From: Aspidiotus rigidus
Lineage: Eukaryota; Arthropoda; Insecta; Hemiptera; Diaspididae
Assembly (NCBI GenBank): GCA_035079385.1
Contig: JAVHKY010000034.1
Coordinates: forward strand, 1,178,001-1,242,000
Direction: 5' to 3'
DNA: 64,000 nt
Position numbers and translations under genes: made by a program. Position 1 is the stretch's first letter. Every line of letters starts with the position of its first letter. The notes beneath the pieces were generated by a model. It was not told the DNA's origin. It did no database searches and saw nothing but the letters and a program-made list of their open reading frames with translations. Below, piece by piece: positions 47,571 through 60,289 of this stretch.

Positions 47571-48977
47571 ATGGGGTATGTTCATGAATTATACTGATGA
47601 TGAAAGTAATAATGGCTTAATCACAGTGAGTAAATATTTTCTCAAATTATTTTCTAGTCCCGAGTTGTTGAATTACACGTTAGTAGATCCGCAGGATAGA
47701 AAACACTTCGAGAACTTGTGTGGGGCCACAGCTAGGAGTGAAAAATAATTGAAGTTTGATTGACAGTTCTCTCATTTGAACACCGGTTGAAATAAGGAAA
47801 TAATGTGAAATTGTATTTTTAACAAACGAAGACTCTATCTGGAATCACTATTCTTCAGGATGTAGAAACCACTAGGTACCTTTCTTCTCCTTCGCCCATG
47901 GGCCAACGTTGTAGTTTCACCTCAAAGGTGATCGCTGAGTCGTCATTCTTCTGAAAAAACTGGAAGTCAGGGGATTTCGAGAAAATTCTTTTAAAGTCGG
48001 GGAGATTCTGCCAAGCGTTCAGCAATCAAGAAAATACTCTAATCAGCAAAAAAGGAGAAGAGAATTAGATCTAGAAAATCGAAGAAAAGTCATGGAAAAG
48101 TCGGCGAAATGTTTTATTGGAGGGAAGTAGCCACCCACTGATGATAACTCTTCAGCTTACATTATTGCGAATCAAATGTTACGAAAAGTATATCAAATGA
48201 TTATGATAGATTTTAGACATTTTGTATCGTACTCGTAAAATCTTCTTTCGAACTCTCTGTTGTAAAGTTTTCTACTAACCAGTTTTGATTCGATTCGACA
48301 TCTTACGGAGCGACAGGAGAAAATGGATGTACCCGATTAAAATTGGGAATTAATAAATAAGAAATCCCATTAGGAAAAGAGAACATCTATGTATTTACTT
48401 ACTATCAACTGTGGGAATGAATTTGGATTTATTCTCTCCAAATAAAATGGTCCGAGCTTATTGAATTCATTGATGTAAAACAGTGAACTCTATCAATATG
48501 TAATGAGAAGATCATAAAGTTGATGAAAATGTTATTTTGATTGATTTAATGTACGTTAATTGACTATGCTTTTACTGTTCGACTGCAGTCTTATGTGCCT
48601 ATAAACTTTGGGTTAAACACGTTCGATTCGTTTTATTATCTGGATTCGTTGAACTTTCCAATTTTTATATTGGTCAGTAAATAATGAAACAGTGTACTTT
48701 ATTCTATTTTTCGAAGAGCGAACTCATCTATGCCAGTGCAGTATTTCTTATTGCGTACAAGCAGGAACAGAGATTTTTGCATTTAGTTGAAAATTTGATA
48801 TTTGCATACTTCTCAACTGTTTAACTTGACATATTTATTCGCGAAAGAAACACGGTTACGGCGAGAAGAATACACAAATTCGTGTTTTCCTTTTCGCGAG
48901 AACTCTCCTCTAATGAGGATATGTTTATTCAATAGCCTCTTCCTAATTTTAAATATTTTTATTTTTGTTCTGTATAG
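47571..48977. other. End of intron 1, unique sequence before the LIM exon
   Basis: AT-rich sequence without repeats or coding signatures. The last 30 bases before the exon are T-rich and end TGTATAG. Confidence 0.45.
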
Positions 48978-49073
48978 GTAAAACGTATTGCGCGAGCTGC
49001 AAGAAGAAGTGTTCGGGCGAAGTTCTTCGTGTACAAGACAAATATTTCCATATCGGATGTTTCAAATGCCACG
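48978..49073 (+). CDS. unc-115: unc-115/ABLIM-like protein, exon with first half of LIM domain 1
   Basis: This internal exon is 96 nt, with acceptor TCTGTATAG| and donor CACG|GTAAGT, phase 1 at both ends. It encodes KTYCASCKKKCSGEVLRV and the following residues up to CFKCH. The zinc ligands of a LIM domain are in place: C-x2-C, then 16 residues, then H-x2-C-x2-C. The fourth Cys of this set is supplied by the next exon. The stretch CSGEVLRVQDKYFH is the hallmark of the first LIM domain in ABLIM and Unc-115 proteins, where CKGEVLRV or CSGEVLRV is conserved. LIM domains here are protein-interaction zinc fingers, and actin binding comes from a C-terminal villin headpiece, which lies outside this window. 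The exon sits about 35.7 kb after exon 1 and 13.4 kb before the next. The neighbouring sequence is repeat-rich intron. Confidence 0.93.
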
Positions 49074-50499
49074 GTAAGTCTATACGAAAAAATATTATAA
49101 TGCTTAATGCACGATCGTTGAATAGAGGAATGCGCATATGAATTTGTGGTAAACTTTTCGCTGTCTTCTATTCCTTACCTATATCGCAAATGGTTCTGGA
49201 TCAGTGAGCCGTCGTCGAAGTCATGCACTTTGTCGTATCTCGCGATCAACGATCGTTGCAATTTGGATTCATTCCGGCTGCGATTAATTGCGGCTACTAT
49301 TAATAAGAATGGAAAATAAAAATCTGTTTAACTGCGACCGTTATTATCGTTCAGTAAGATCACGATACATGCTCATTGTTCCTTATAGTAATCTCTTATC
49401 AGGAACCTTGTTTTCGCAATTATACCTACGTTTTCAAGGTGAAGCGCAGCAGGAATGTGTGTGAGTGTGCCGGTGAACGAGAATGATAATTATTTCGTCG
49501 ATTGGGCGCCGATTCCATCGGAAAGTGTCGATATCGGTGTATACCTTTGAAGAAAGTAACCAAGATGTATATTTGAATTCCTTCAAATACATTGAAAACG
49601 CTGTCATGTATTATGGTTGTACGTAGGCCCTAGTGGCCTACAGTTGGCATTTGAATCGTGAATTAACGGCTACGGATACAGTCGCGAAGTTGAATATCGG
49701 TCGCTTTATGTGTATGTATATGTGTCGTACTTCTTTACATGCACTGATCATCTCTGTGCACCGTTACGGAGAGTATTTACCGTACCTGAGTTGGCGTGTA
49801 CCATGCGTCGAAAGTTGTTGACGGGATTTTGAAAGGTGATTTATTCTGGGTGAATAGTAGCGCGGTTCGATCGTTAGGTAGGAAGTAATTATATAGCTTC
49901 GAATCGGGAACTTGGCCAGAATATTCCGATTATCATGTGAGAGCTTGATTATAGATGAAGAGAAGTATACTCGCCGTATACGTGCTCTGAAAGTCGCCAA
50001 TGTTTATATTTCATCGTTGGACATACTCACTGTGTTTTTTGGATGGCTATTTTCATTGGATCATTTTTCGAGCTTCTATTCAACTGAGGTTTGTTCCAAT
50101 ATCAATTAAAAAGGAAGGAATCCCCCGGGTCTGGAAAGACTTTATCACTACAGCTCCCGAAAATTCTGAAAGTTTCCTTCACAATAGAACCCTTACGGTG
50201 AAAATCCAGAACACAACCTCCTCGCCTCTCCCTTCCCCTAGGGCGAAGTTTTCAGCGTTTTACTTTTCCTAATTGCTATGAACGGTATCACGAAACACGC
50301 TCATCCCCCTCACTCCCAGCGTCCTTTCGCCGATGCGTCTCCGTTTGTTCCGCTGACCCCCAAAGAGCCCACAGACTCCTTCAAGAAACTCTCAGTTCAA
50401 TCACCGTGAGGACATCAAAAAACGGCTTCAGACTTTCTTTCTCCAGAACCTATTCTGTCATTTTTTAAGAAGAGAAATCCTACCCCTGCTATCCAATAC
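49074..50499. other. Start of intron 2, no gene recognised
   Basis: Unique AT-rich sequence to about 50100, with a 7-bp-arm hairpin GTAGGCC-CTAGT-GGCCTAC at 49622-49640. From about 50100 it becomes C-rich, which may be the older, unreadable upstream part of the LINE relic that follows. Confidence 0.4.
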
Positions 50500-51340
50500 C
50501 TAATTTTACGAGACTTCCAAATTCCATCTCGTATCCACGGAAAACTTCTCGGATTACATTTCGATCAAGAACAAACTTGGGCACCTCAGATTAAAATCCT
50601 CGGAGGCAAATTCACGCGCGCTCTAATTATTATAAAATTCATTTCCCACCCTTCGAAAGGCTGCAATAGAAACAGTCTCATCCGCTAAAGACTGGACTTT
50701 GCCGACCCAATAGATAACTTGGACAACAATTTCCTCCTTGGTTTTATCCGACCCCATTCAAACTTCTTCTCTCTGAATATTCATAGGTGCCTGTGGTACC
50801 AACCTCCAACTCAGGTTATGTGCAGAAGCCACTGAGCCCCCACTCCACTTTCGTAGACTCGTCCTAACCTCTAAGTCCTGCCTCTGTCTCCCAATTTCTG
50901 CACTTTTGAATCTATCGATCTGCCGCCAAACCTATCCTCCTCCACTTCAATCATTCTCTCAACAAACCCTTCAAAGCAAGTTCCCTACAACCCGCATATG
51001 AGGAGTGATCTGTCAAAAGGGCACTCGTTTCATGAGAATTACATTGGTCGGGTGCCCTATATACAGTTTCTCCTCCCTGGACTCTCCCTATATCCATTTT
51101 GACCTCACAGAAATTCCCAAATCTAACAAAACGACACACGTCCAACACATCAAAAAATTAATTCCAGGATACCCTGACTCACACTCTTTGCCCCGCCGAT
51201 GGGTCTAAATCATACAATAAATCGGCTTACGGATACGCCATCGACGGGCCAATAACTTCTCATCGGATCCGTAACAAAGCCTGCATATTCACAACTGAAC
51301 TCCCCCGAACGGCAAATATCTTCTCTCCGACTCACTTTCC
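50500..51340 (+). mobile_element. Jockey/I-type LINE relic (family B), copy 2: RT thumb plus RNase H start
   Basis: The plus strand reads RIHGKLLGLHFDQEQTWAP and FTRALIIIKFISHPSKGCN (about 50530-50680), then LCAEATEPPLHFRRLVL (about 50815-50870), then ADGSKSYNKSAYGYAIDGP and ACIFTTEL (about 51197-51300). The order is that of an RT thumb followed by an RNase H domain; ADGSK corresponds to the first catalytic Asp (TDGSK) and FTTEL to the Glu motif (FTAEL). Pieces are in different frames with stops. It shares KLLGLHFDQ and TWAP with copy 1 at 32.7-33.3 kb, which is in the opposite orientation. Confidence 0.75.
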
Positions 51341-53799
51341 TCTCTCCACTTCTTCAACACGTATCTACCTTTTCAGGTATAATTTCAGTGTTGGAAGAAT
51401 CTCCTTTACGAAGCCTCCTCTTTTTGGTAAACACTAAGTTGCAGGGTTCCCAGGCACACAAACTCTATAGCGCACTCACCAGACACAAGTTCAAGCTAAA
51501 TTGCTGTTGGAGTCTCTTCTTTTATCTTCATTACATGTCCCTATGCTTGGCCTTCTTCCTGCTGAGTGTCGTGTGTACGTGGGTGGTACACGAGTGCTGA
51601 GTAGGCCATTGGCGTGGCTCTGCCATCTTTTTCTTCAAGACCGTGCCTGCCAATGCAGAAACCTGGATCCCTTTGAAACTTAGTATGGTGGCTACCAGAC
51701 TACTGGGAGCTAGCGCCTCTTCGATCCCAAACTGTTGCAGTAACCAAATAAGCTTGCCTTGCTCACGCCTCCCCGCCTCACACTTAGATAAGGCGTGCTG
51801 TAGCCCATGATCGCAATGCGAACACGTTGCCTGCTCAACTTTCCTGAACTTCTCTTAAGACTGGGCCAGGTAAAACTTCAGTTGATCAATGTTTCGATTC
51901 ACCCACTCACCAAGGTCGCGACTAACGCTCTGGTCGTTCATTTTCCTAGCTCACTCCGAGCAATCCTCGCTTTTCATTTCCCGAGCTAAAAGCGCTGGCC
52001 TTCTACTTGACTCAGTCGATGTTTTCTTCTTTGCTTTGAACACCACCGCTTCTCTCCTCAGCAAAGAGCTCGATTGGTGGTAAACCTGCTGCTCGTAATA
52101 CTACGCAAAGTAAGAGCCTCTGTGGAGATAATGCGGTAGTCACTAACGCACCTCAGCGCAACTCTCCGTTGAAATTTCTCCATCTCTTCCTCCTGTCTTC
52201 AAGTAGCCGGCTCATACTGGAGCACCTTTCTCAACTGATACTGACATCCGTATTCATATCGGAATTGACTGGAAACTTGAGGATTCATTGACGAGTTTGG
52301 TAGAAGAGTAATGAGAGTCCCCAAAGAAGAGAAGTCTATTGGATACCCTGCTCCTATTGTTCTTCTTCCTATGTGGGACAGACTTGTCAAATTTTGAATG
52401 CTCATCTTTCTCAGCAGGCTTAAACGAGTCCATTATGCCAAAAATTAGGTAAGGAATTCTTTCAATTTTCGTTTCGTAAGCCTAAGACCTTCTAAATTAC
52501 GCACTATCCACAAAAATATTTACTCGTACACTAAAATCGACATTACGCCAAAACATAGGCGCACACGATGCGATGTTCGCTAAATTATACGCTCAATCAT
52601 TCGGAACTCTAATTATTACATATTATTTTTTTCTCGACGATATTTTTAGAAGAGGAATATTCACGAATTATGGTGATATAAGGCTGTAGGCAAAGAGAAG
52701 GTACATTACGCAAGCACAGCACGTATGAGTAATAGTTAATTATGATATAATATTGTCGCTGGTAAAACTTGGAAAAGAATGATTAGGCGCTCGAATAGTA
52801 AACAATTAAAAATCACTTATTTTGAAATAAAAGCGAGCACAATTTACGTTCGTTCTAGAGACGCGAACAGCTTCCAAGTATAATGAATTTTTTTCGTCAT
52901 TTGTTTCCTGCGACTTACGTCCACGCATTCAACAATATCAATTTTTGAACTTATTGGCTACGGACTGCACGTACGCTGACTCGGTTTCTTCGCATGATGT
53001 AAATTTTCTCATTTTTCCGTGTGCTCCGATTTGCTATTGCTTATTTTTGGATTCGAAAATCGATGACGTTGTCGCGCGTTCTTTCACAAGCTATGTGGCA
53101 AAAATGAATATTATTTCTTGTTTTACTTATTTTCAATTTCGCAAAACTCATGCATATAAGTCAATCCACAATAGAGCTAGTATTTTCAGAATCTAGGCTG
53201 GTGTGGGGAGCGTTTCTCACGATTTGTAACTCGATTGTGTCGACACTATGGTGTATTTTTAGACTTGCTTTCCTGCCACTTTAATTGAGGAATTGAAAGG
53301 AGGATCGAATGGCTCCTTCAATGGTGAGACTTTTTGGGAGGATTAACTCTGAATATTCGATTGTTAAATTATTTCTCGCACCTTCGTGTATCTGAGGTCA
53401 ATATGACTCCCAAGTTAACTGGAGTAGTGTAATAACAACGGCGGCAGAAGTACCGAGAACGTAGAATATGCTGAGGGTTCGGTCTAAGCCTTAGACCCTG
53501 AGGGCTCTCCGAAATTTGTGGGGAAACATGAATTATCTTCTTTCTCCCTTGGTGTTTCGTGTTCCTTTCTCTTGATGTCGTGCTTTCTTCCAGTCACCTA
53601 TGTATTTGCGTTTACACTGTTCGCGACTGAGCTTTTACCCTCCGCGGAAGCGTCCCTTGTCTTTTTCCTTTGTCTGGTCGTTACTGGGTTTTAGAGATGC
53701 CCAGATTTACGTCATAACCATCGAACTCTTTCATCATCTTGTTTGTATGCTATGCTATGTATGATCCTGACCTAGAATATTTTCATAGGTTCCTTTCTT
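51341..53799. other. Intron 2, no gene recognised
   Basis: C-rich and coding-like in texture to about 52400, possibly the rest of the LINE relic, but no motif could be assigned. From 52440 it is plain AT-rich intron. Confidence 0.35.
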
Positions 53800-54950
53800 T
53801 GCTTTCATTTTCTCCTGGACTGCCTCAACTGCGCTTAAAGAGTAGCTACTGGTTGCTGCGATCTGCTTATAGGATCTCAATTTCTTCCCACTTCTCTTCA
53901 TTGTTCTTCAGGACAGCAGTTTCTCGGCCGCAATAGTTCTGAATCGCCGCTGACTTGTGCTTGAGGTGGTGATAGAAGCCTCGTGTCGCTGTCGGTGTGC
54001 GTTGGTTTTCTGTAGATTTTGTATTCTACCCTCTTGTTCTCTGGTAGGAGTGTTAGGTGCAAATACTTTGTGGTCTCATTGCCATTTTTCACTGTAGAAA
54101 GAATTATTCCGTCTGTCTATTAGTGCCTGACCATGCAATTAAGATACCATCGATATATCTGGCCCCTTGTTTCATTGACTTTCTAAACTTGCTGTCTTTC
54201 GATATCTTGTTTATTTCTCCGCCAATATCGTTGATGGCGGTGATCCCATCACTGATGCTCTTTTCTGGCTGTAGAACTTGTTCTTGAAGTGCAGTACTGA
54301 GCCTGTCGGGGTTCCCATAGTATCTCGGTATCTGATGTTTCACAGTAGGGTGAGAAATATCTCCTTTGATATGGTACAGAACATGTTTGTAACGTTCAAG
54401 GACACCAGTTTATCGTTGCTCTTGATTACCACATTGTCCAATCCCTCTATCAGCTCCCTGTTGTTTCTGATGCTTTTTGTAGGTGAAAAACTGGTAGTTT
54501 TCTTTCAAGAATCTGGTGGTGATCTCTCTTTTTCATGAATTCCATTGACCAGTAGAGTATAACCAACCCCTTGGGGTTCATCTCAAGTGTCCTTCAACTG
54601 CCAGGTGCATTGTTCTCTTTCAACATAGTTTTCAGCCTGTTCTGGTATTCCTGCGTTGGGTTCTTCTTCAGCTCTCGGTCTCCATTTTCTCTTATGTGCG
54701 ACTTCTATAATTTTTGTGTGTACTCATTCTTCTCCACTACCGCTACCGTACTGCCTTTGTCGAGATCAGGTTGTTCTCTCGGATCTTCTTCTGTAGATAT
54801 GTGACCTTCACCTGCATTACTTGCGTTTTGCCGTTGTTCCTTGATGTCTGAGAATATTTTCCCAATTCTGGTTCGGGCTTTCAGTCTCACGTCATTTTCC
54901 ATGGTTTGGATCACTTGTTCCTAGTTGATGGCCACGTTTTCGAGCTTACA
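53800..54950 (-). mobile_element. Second Penelope-like element relic (reverse transcriptase)
   Basis: On the minus strand, in order: PDLDKGSTVAVVEKNEY (about 54721-54780, family ADKG--TV), LVSLNVTNMF (about 54377-54407, RT motif 1), GTPTGSVL (about 54300-54325, family GTPMGSPL), ARYIDGILIAW (about 54135-54165, the catalytic YVDD box with the second Asp replaced by Gly) and EYKIYRKPTHTD (about 53995-54030). Spacing between the GTP and YIDG boxes is short, so part of the palm is missing. No GIY-YIG domain is readable below 53950. Frameshifts and stops show it is inactive. The wording differs clearly from the element at 39-40.6 kb, so it is a different lineage. Confidence 0.78.
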
Positions 54951-57900
54951 CTATATTAATTTCTATGGTTGATGGCCGTACTTGATGCATTTTTCTAACA
55001 ATATTTCTTTTTCTTCTGTAGAAGTAACGCTTAATTGGTTCCCGGTACTGCAAACAAAGTTGTGTTCTCACGTATTGTCCTGCAAGGTTGAATACCATTT
55101 CTCCATAATAATTCTCACTGGTCCTTGTCCCGATGGAAATATTGGTCATTCTTCAGTAAACCATTCAACTTGGCGGTCTTATTGTACAATTCCTCTATTT
55201 TGTCCTCTACTCTCAATCTTTCGGCTTGCATCTTGGTACATTCTGATTCCTGGTAGCCTGATAGTTGAGGACTTGAGGTTAATGCCTCGTCGTACGCATT
55301 TGTTGATGCTTTCCTATGGGTGATTCAGTTTGGCTTTGGTCTTCAGGAACCTAAAAATCTCTTTGACTGTATTCAGTCGTTATCATCGAAACTTTTATAG
55401 AGCGCGATGAGGGGTAAGTAGTGCACGATTAAAAAAAAACGAAGTTGAGTATTTTAGAATCAATACGTTTTTGCATCAACAAGAGCGGAGATCCGCGGAG
55501 AAGGATGTTGTTTAATGCTGTGAAGAATTTTGACCTGTTTTTCGTCCATTTTCCCGGCTTGGACCTCATTCTGCGATTTGCGTCTGTACATTCGTATCTT
55601 TATGACTATCGGACTTGAAAAAATTCTACCTCGTTTTCTGAGTTCAACCTCTCCTAAGCATAAAATCTTGTTCAAACCCTCCTTGAAAATTTTGTTGGTA
55701 CACCACTAGCGATCGTAGACACCTTTTTGTGATAAGATCAGTCCAAATTCTTTATATTGCTCCTCCCCCAACTTCGTGATCAATCTCTCTCGGATACAAC
55801 GGATATTCAAAGTACGCGGTTTCATTCCCAAAGAAATAATTGAGCTGACTCCTTAATGAAAGGATGAACAAATAGAACATTTTTTCTGGATTTATGTCTC
55901 GGAATCCGAGTTTTAAATCTACCCTGACTACGAATGAAATCTCATTAGCTTAATTGTAAGTGGCGATGTTATGGGATGTCATTGTACTGCAAGTTATTCG
56001 AGTAATACACCAATTTCAACCCGTATTTTTCACGACCAAATTTACTAGACGTCGGTCGGTGTACGTCGTTTCGTGTTCTCCGAATCGGAATTTGAAGACG
56101 TTGGCATTCGAAGACTTTCGTATGTACTAAATTCTGATGGCATCTTCTCGACACTAGTTTTCTCAAAGCGAACGAGCATATTTTACGGTCCCTCATCTCT
56201 GTGCTTCTGGAATCGTATCTATACGCTTGTAAACACGATGCAGCGCAGCGCTGCAAGCCTAGCCTTTATAGATTTTTTTTCGTCGAAATTTTCTCTCAAC
56301 TTTCTACACATTTAGTACACATCATTGTTCTTGTTCTTATGACGTGATTTCTCTCGTACACGAGGTAGAAGAATACGGGAAGAGCGATATTGTAACAATA
56401 ATCGGTTGACCGTTTACAGTTCGCGGTAGGATATTTATCCGCGCGTCCGTATGTAGCCCGCGTGCATCAATGTACATCAAATTATCAACGGTAAATTACG
56501 AGAGAAGAGCGTCTTCGAGGTGCCTGTTGAATGTCTCTACAAGGTCAGTTGTTTGTCAGCGTATATCCATTCATTGACATCCGTGCATGCCTCTGCGCAA
56601 AATAACTCAATGAAAGAAGAACTAACTGGTGCAGTCAACGCAGTATGTTGAACCCGTACCTCAATTTTCTTGGCGCTGTTATACTCCGACCGCACTGCAC
56701 CGCTGATCGATTGCATGGGGTAAATCGATACACGAGACCACGAAAATGTAATCGAGAAACTGTCATCAGCTCCTAGCAGGACATTGGATACTATAGCGAT
56801 ATTAGATAGTGTATGTGGTCGCTGATTCCAAGTAAAAGGGTGATGATGTGTAAGAGGACCGCAACAATTAGCGAGAAAGTTACTATTGGATTAGCTGTTT
56901 GAGGAAGGCGTTGATTTGATCAATTCGCGGGATTAAATGACGAGTTGAACTATATTTTAGATAAGGGGAAGAATGAATAATAAATACGATCGAGAATCAG
57001 AAAGATCTTTCTGTTTCGGTCAAGTGTGTTCGATATCGCGTGCGCTTTTGATGTTCGTCCGTCGTAGGAAAGGGCTGGAAGCAGAATGGTATGCAAATAA
57101 TGGTAATAATGATGGTATCGATGCTCGATGGCGAATCCTTTTAGAGTGGTAGAAACGCAATTTTCAGAGCCCGCGGACGTGAAATGTAAGTCTGTAAAAT
57201 TTTTCTTTCTACAACGCATGTGAAGGAAACAGAAAGAATGTTAATAAATGGTCTGAGAGGTGTGCCTGTTGTATCTTTTTCAGTGAAAAAGCAATCGCAG
57301 TTACATGAATTGAAAAAGTAAACAGTCTGGTGAAGCATGTCTCGTCTCGAGTGCTTTTTTTGTATACCGAGCTATTTGAAAGCTTGTACTTATCGCGTCG
57401 TGTACGAGTGCACGTCGCCCTCGTCCTCTAACCATATAAAACAATGAAAGCGTACATTAAGTTCGTTTATTAGATGTAATCAGGAAAGTAGATTTATCGG
57501 CGTAAATATGAGTAATGCGCCTTATTAACCTAGCGAGCTAAATTCGTTCGAGCCTCTCTGTCGTAATTAGATTAACGAATTAATGACGAGTCTTCCGAGT
57601 GTTCCAAGTTTTTGTTGGCATGGTGGCAGACTCCATCGGCAGACGACGTTTCCATCCATTAACGACGGATAAACCATTTCTCCTTTGTAATTTCACGCGG
57701 TGTGTGTGTGTATGTCATGTCTTTCCTGCGGTATTTTGAAGTTTATTTAAAATATTTTGTGCGCGGATCAGCCGTTGCTGTCGGCGTGATTTCCTGCATT
57801 AGTTTCATCGTCGACATTCCACGTCGAAGGAGAAAAGCTGAAAGAAGATGGAGAGCTGTATATATTATCTCGTAAAGATGTTTTTAAAGGATAATGTTTA

Positions 57901-58626
57901 ACCCTCCACGCTTTGGTGGTTATATTCAGTATGTACGATTTCCTGTTGGAAGTGGGAGCGGAATCGCACGTTAAGTACGTGCCACGCTTCGCGGTGAGAC
58001 ACGCGTGTGTAGACGGAGGTTCAGATTTTCGACATTCATCTAATCATAATGATAACTTTTATTAAGTTCGACGATCGCATCAGTCTTGTATGATTCATAT
58101 AATGTGTGCGTACGAATATTGATCCTCGCGACCTTGGTTAATTTTCTGTTCTTTCGGAATTTGACAAATGCTGATATATTGGTGTAGTCTGTAAATTGAG
58201 AATCGCGCGTTCGTTTGGGATACAAAATTTTGTAGAGTATACAACAATGATAGATGATCACGCATCAGCGTATGAACCGTTCAATTATCTTAATTATACT
58301 GGTAATTATGCTTACCGACTTTTTTATTCTCGGTTTTTTTTTCTTGGAAACGGAACTAATGTTACCTCACGTGTGTAATATGTATTTTTTGACGTCGTAA
58401 TTTTTCAAAAAGTGTACCTAGAATTTGAAAAAATTTGCGAGTGTACGTAGGTACATTTTATGTGAGATTTTGTAGATTGATTTGAGTACGGGTTTTCGAT
58501 CGACACCACGAGTACAATGGCGTGTATCTAAAAATTATTTCAAGACAGGAGCCTAAATTTTTGTGAGGTTTCATAAATTGTGAAATCGAGGCGATTTTTG
58601 TCAGTATTGTGATGGACTGTTTTCTA
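54951..58626. other. Intron 2, mostly unique sequence
   Basis: The first few hundred bases may be the N-terminal part of the Penelope-like element. From about 55900 to 58600 the sequence is CpG-containing and non-repetitive, with a (TG)n run near 57700. No coding or RNA-gene signature was seen. Confidence 0.4.
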
Positions 58627-58922
58627 CAGGGTGTCTACCGCCCCTATAAATTTAATAAACACGATAAAAATCCAAATGGTCCAGTAAAAGTCCATTAATA
58701 TCATGTGTGACTAAATAAAAAAAATTGAAATTTGAATTCCTAGGTTGAGTAGAATTCTTTTTTCTTCGATTTTGATGGTATTTCAAGTTGAATTTTCAAG
58801 TTCAGAGGAGGTTCGGACCTCCTGATACCATCCACTACTGGAATTATAGTTTTGTGGATCACCCTTCAAGAACCCTATAAAAGCCCGATATTTTCAATTT
58901 TTCCATTTGGTAGACACTCTCT
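58627..58922. mobile_element. MITE-like element, CAGGGTGTC ends, copy 3
   Basis: The left end CAGGGTGTCTACC and right end GGTAGACACTCTC are inverted repeats around about 296 bp, with TA outside both ends (TCTA| and |TAATC). The interior is AT-rich with AAAAGTCCATTAA and CTATAAAAGCCCG wording loosely like copies 1 and 2. No ORF. Confidence 0.6.
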
Positions 58923-59194
58923 AATCTTGGATTAAGTTCCGAATTCTTCTTCTTTTGATGTTTCTAGGCTTTATCAATGCTTGAAAGTCCATTTTCCTCG
59001 ATTGATTCTCCTTTTAAAAAATTAGGTTCAGTCTTTGACAGTCGATATGGTCCTAAGTGATGATTTATGAATTTTTCATAATTCTTCATGAGATGTTACC
59101 TTCTGAAATGGGTCATATTTCGGTTAAAATTTGAAAAATATTTGTGAGAAGAACCTGGAGTTCTCTTAGATTAAGTGTGTTTTATTGATTGCGT

Positions 59195-59700
59195 GATTTT
59201 TATAGCGAAAACTCCCCTACCGGAGTTCGAAGGTAACTCCCTTTCCTCTGTAGGAGTTGGAGATCGGAACTTCTGTACGTCTTGTAATATCATCATCAGA
59301 GCTTTTTCAAGACCCTCCTTCTCCAGAGGAGTTCAGTTTTTCGACTTTTTCCGAGAAATTCGAGAAGAAAAATTTTTCCCAGCCTCCCCAAGACCTCACG
59401 ATCCGACTTCGAAGATTTACCGAGTCTCTCCTGTATGAGGCTAGAACTCCAAGTCTCCCGATGCTGTCGAGATTCGAGCGCGTAGTTCTTTCCATGTCCC
59501 TCTCAAAATTTAGTTACTGGTTACTGGAAAGAGTTTTTAACCCTGATGACGTCACAATCCGAGTTCAAAATTTTTTCGGGTATCTTTGCCGTAAAGATTC
59601 GACAATAATTACATGTTTCCTAATTTCGTCAGGTCATCTGGATATCTTTCTGACCCTGACTTACCTGAACTCTCATATTTTCTGCCTTTCCTTGTAATGT
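59195..59700. repeat. Degenerate repeat with TGACGTCA, related to 34.8-36 kb
   Basis: Contains AACCCTGATGACGTCACAATCCGAGTTC followed by AAAATTTTTTCGGG, the same association of a CRE palindrome (59547-59554) with a GTTCGAAATTTTTC phrase as at 35.4-36.0 kb. The 146-codon open frame 59257-59697 spans it; it lacks an identifiable domain and I read it as repeat-derived. Confidence 0.4.
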
Positions 59701-60289
59701 AACTCTCTGTATTCGGAATGGTAAATGATTTGAAGTTAATACCTTATTGGAATGTGATAAAATCGGACAATAAACTGTTTTTGATTGCGTTACTTTCATT
59801 AGAAAAACATAATCTTCAGTTACATTTTGATAAAGAAATATTTATTTATGTATTTTTCAAATAAATAAATAAGTGAATATTTCTGTTAAAATAGCATGTT
59901 TTACTTGAAATTGAATCCAGTTCTGTAAAAAAAATCACGCGATGTTTTCCGAAAACTCTCTCCTTCCACAGGAGATTTTATGAAATTCGGCTCCAAGCCC
60001 CCCTCCCTCTAATTGGGCGCTCATTTTAGAAAAATGATGATTCATTTGATAGGTAAAGAGAAATTGGAAAAATAAAAATCCTAAGTTTAGAGTGTTCCTC
60101 TTTTCCGGATCCTCATAAACGATATAATGAAACTATGTCCCCTCCCTCTCTTCAAGTGACTTTTTGCAAATGATTTCACATCTACAAATCCCAAACCAGG
60201 CGCATTTCTAACTCACCCTCGTTAAGGTCTCCTCGTGAGCCTTAGATCGTGGATTTTGTTTTCTCAGCTAATAAAATCATTCTACTTAT
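59701..60289. other. Intron 2, no gene recognised
   Basis: AT-rich sequence with an (AAAT)-type stretch near 59830-59875. Confidence 0.4.

Larger units (their letters stand above)
13305..48977 (+). other. unc-115: unc-115 intron 1 (about 35.7 kb)
   Basis: The intron is defined by the GTAGGG donor after exon 1 and the TGTATAG acceptor before the LIM exon, both phase 1. It contains most of the mobile elements listed separately, in both orientations. It may also hold an alternative exon at 19510-19581. If exon 1 proved not to belong to this gene, this interval would be partly intergenic. Confidence 0.55.

Noticed and set aside
59257..59697. 146-codon plus-strand frame
   Set aside because: No domain is recognised, and it overlaps a dispersed repeat related to 34.8-36 kb.
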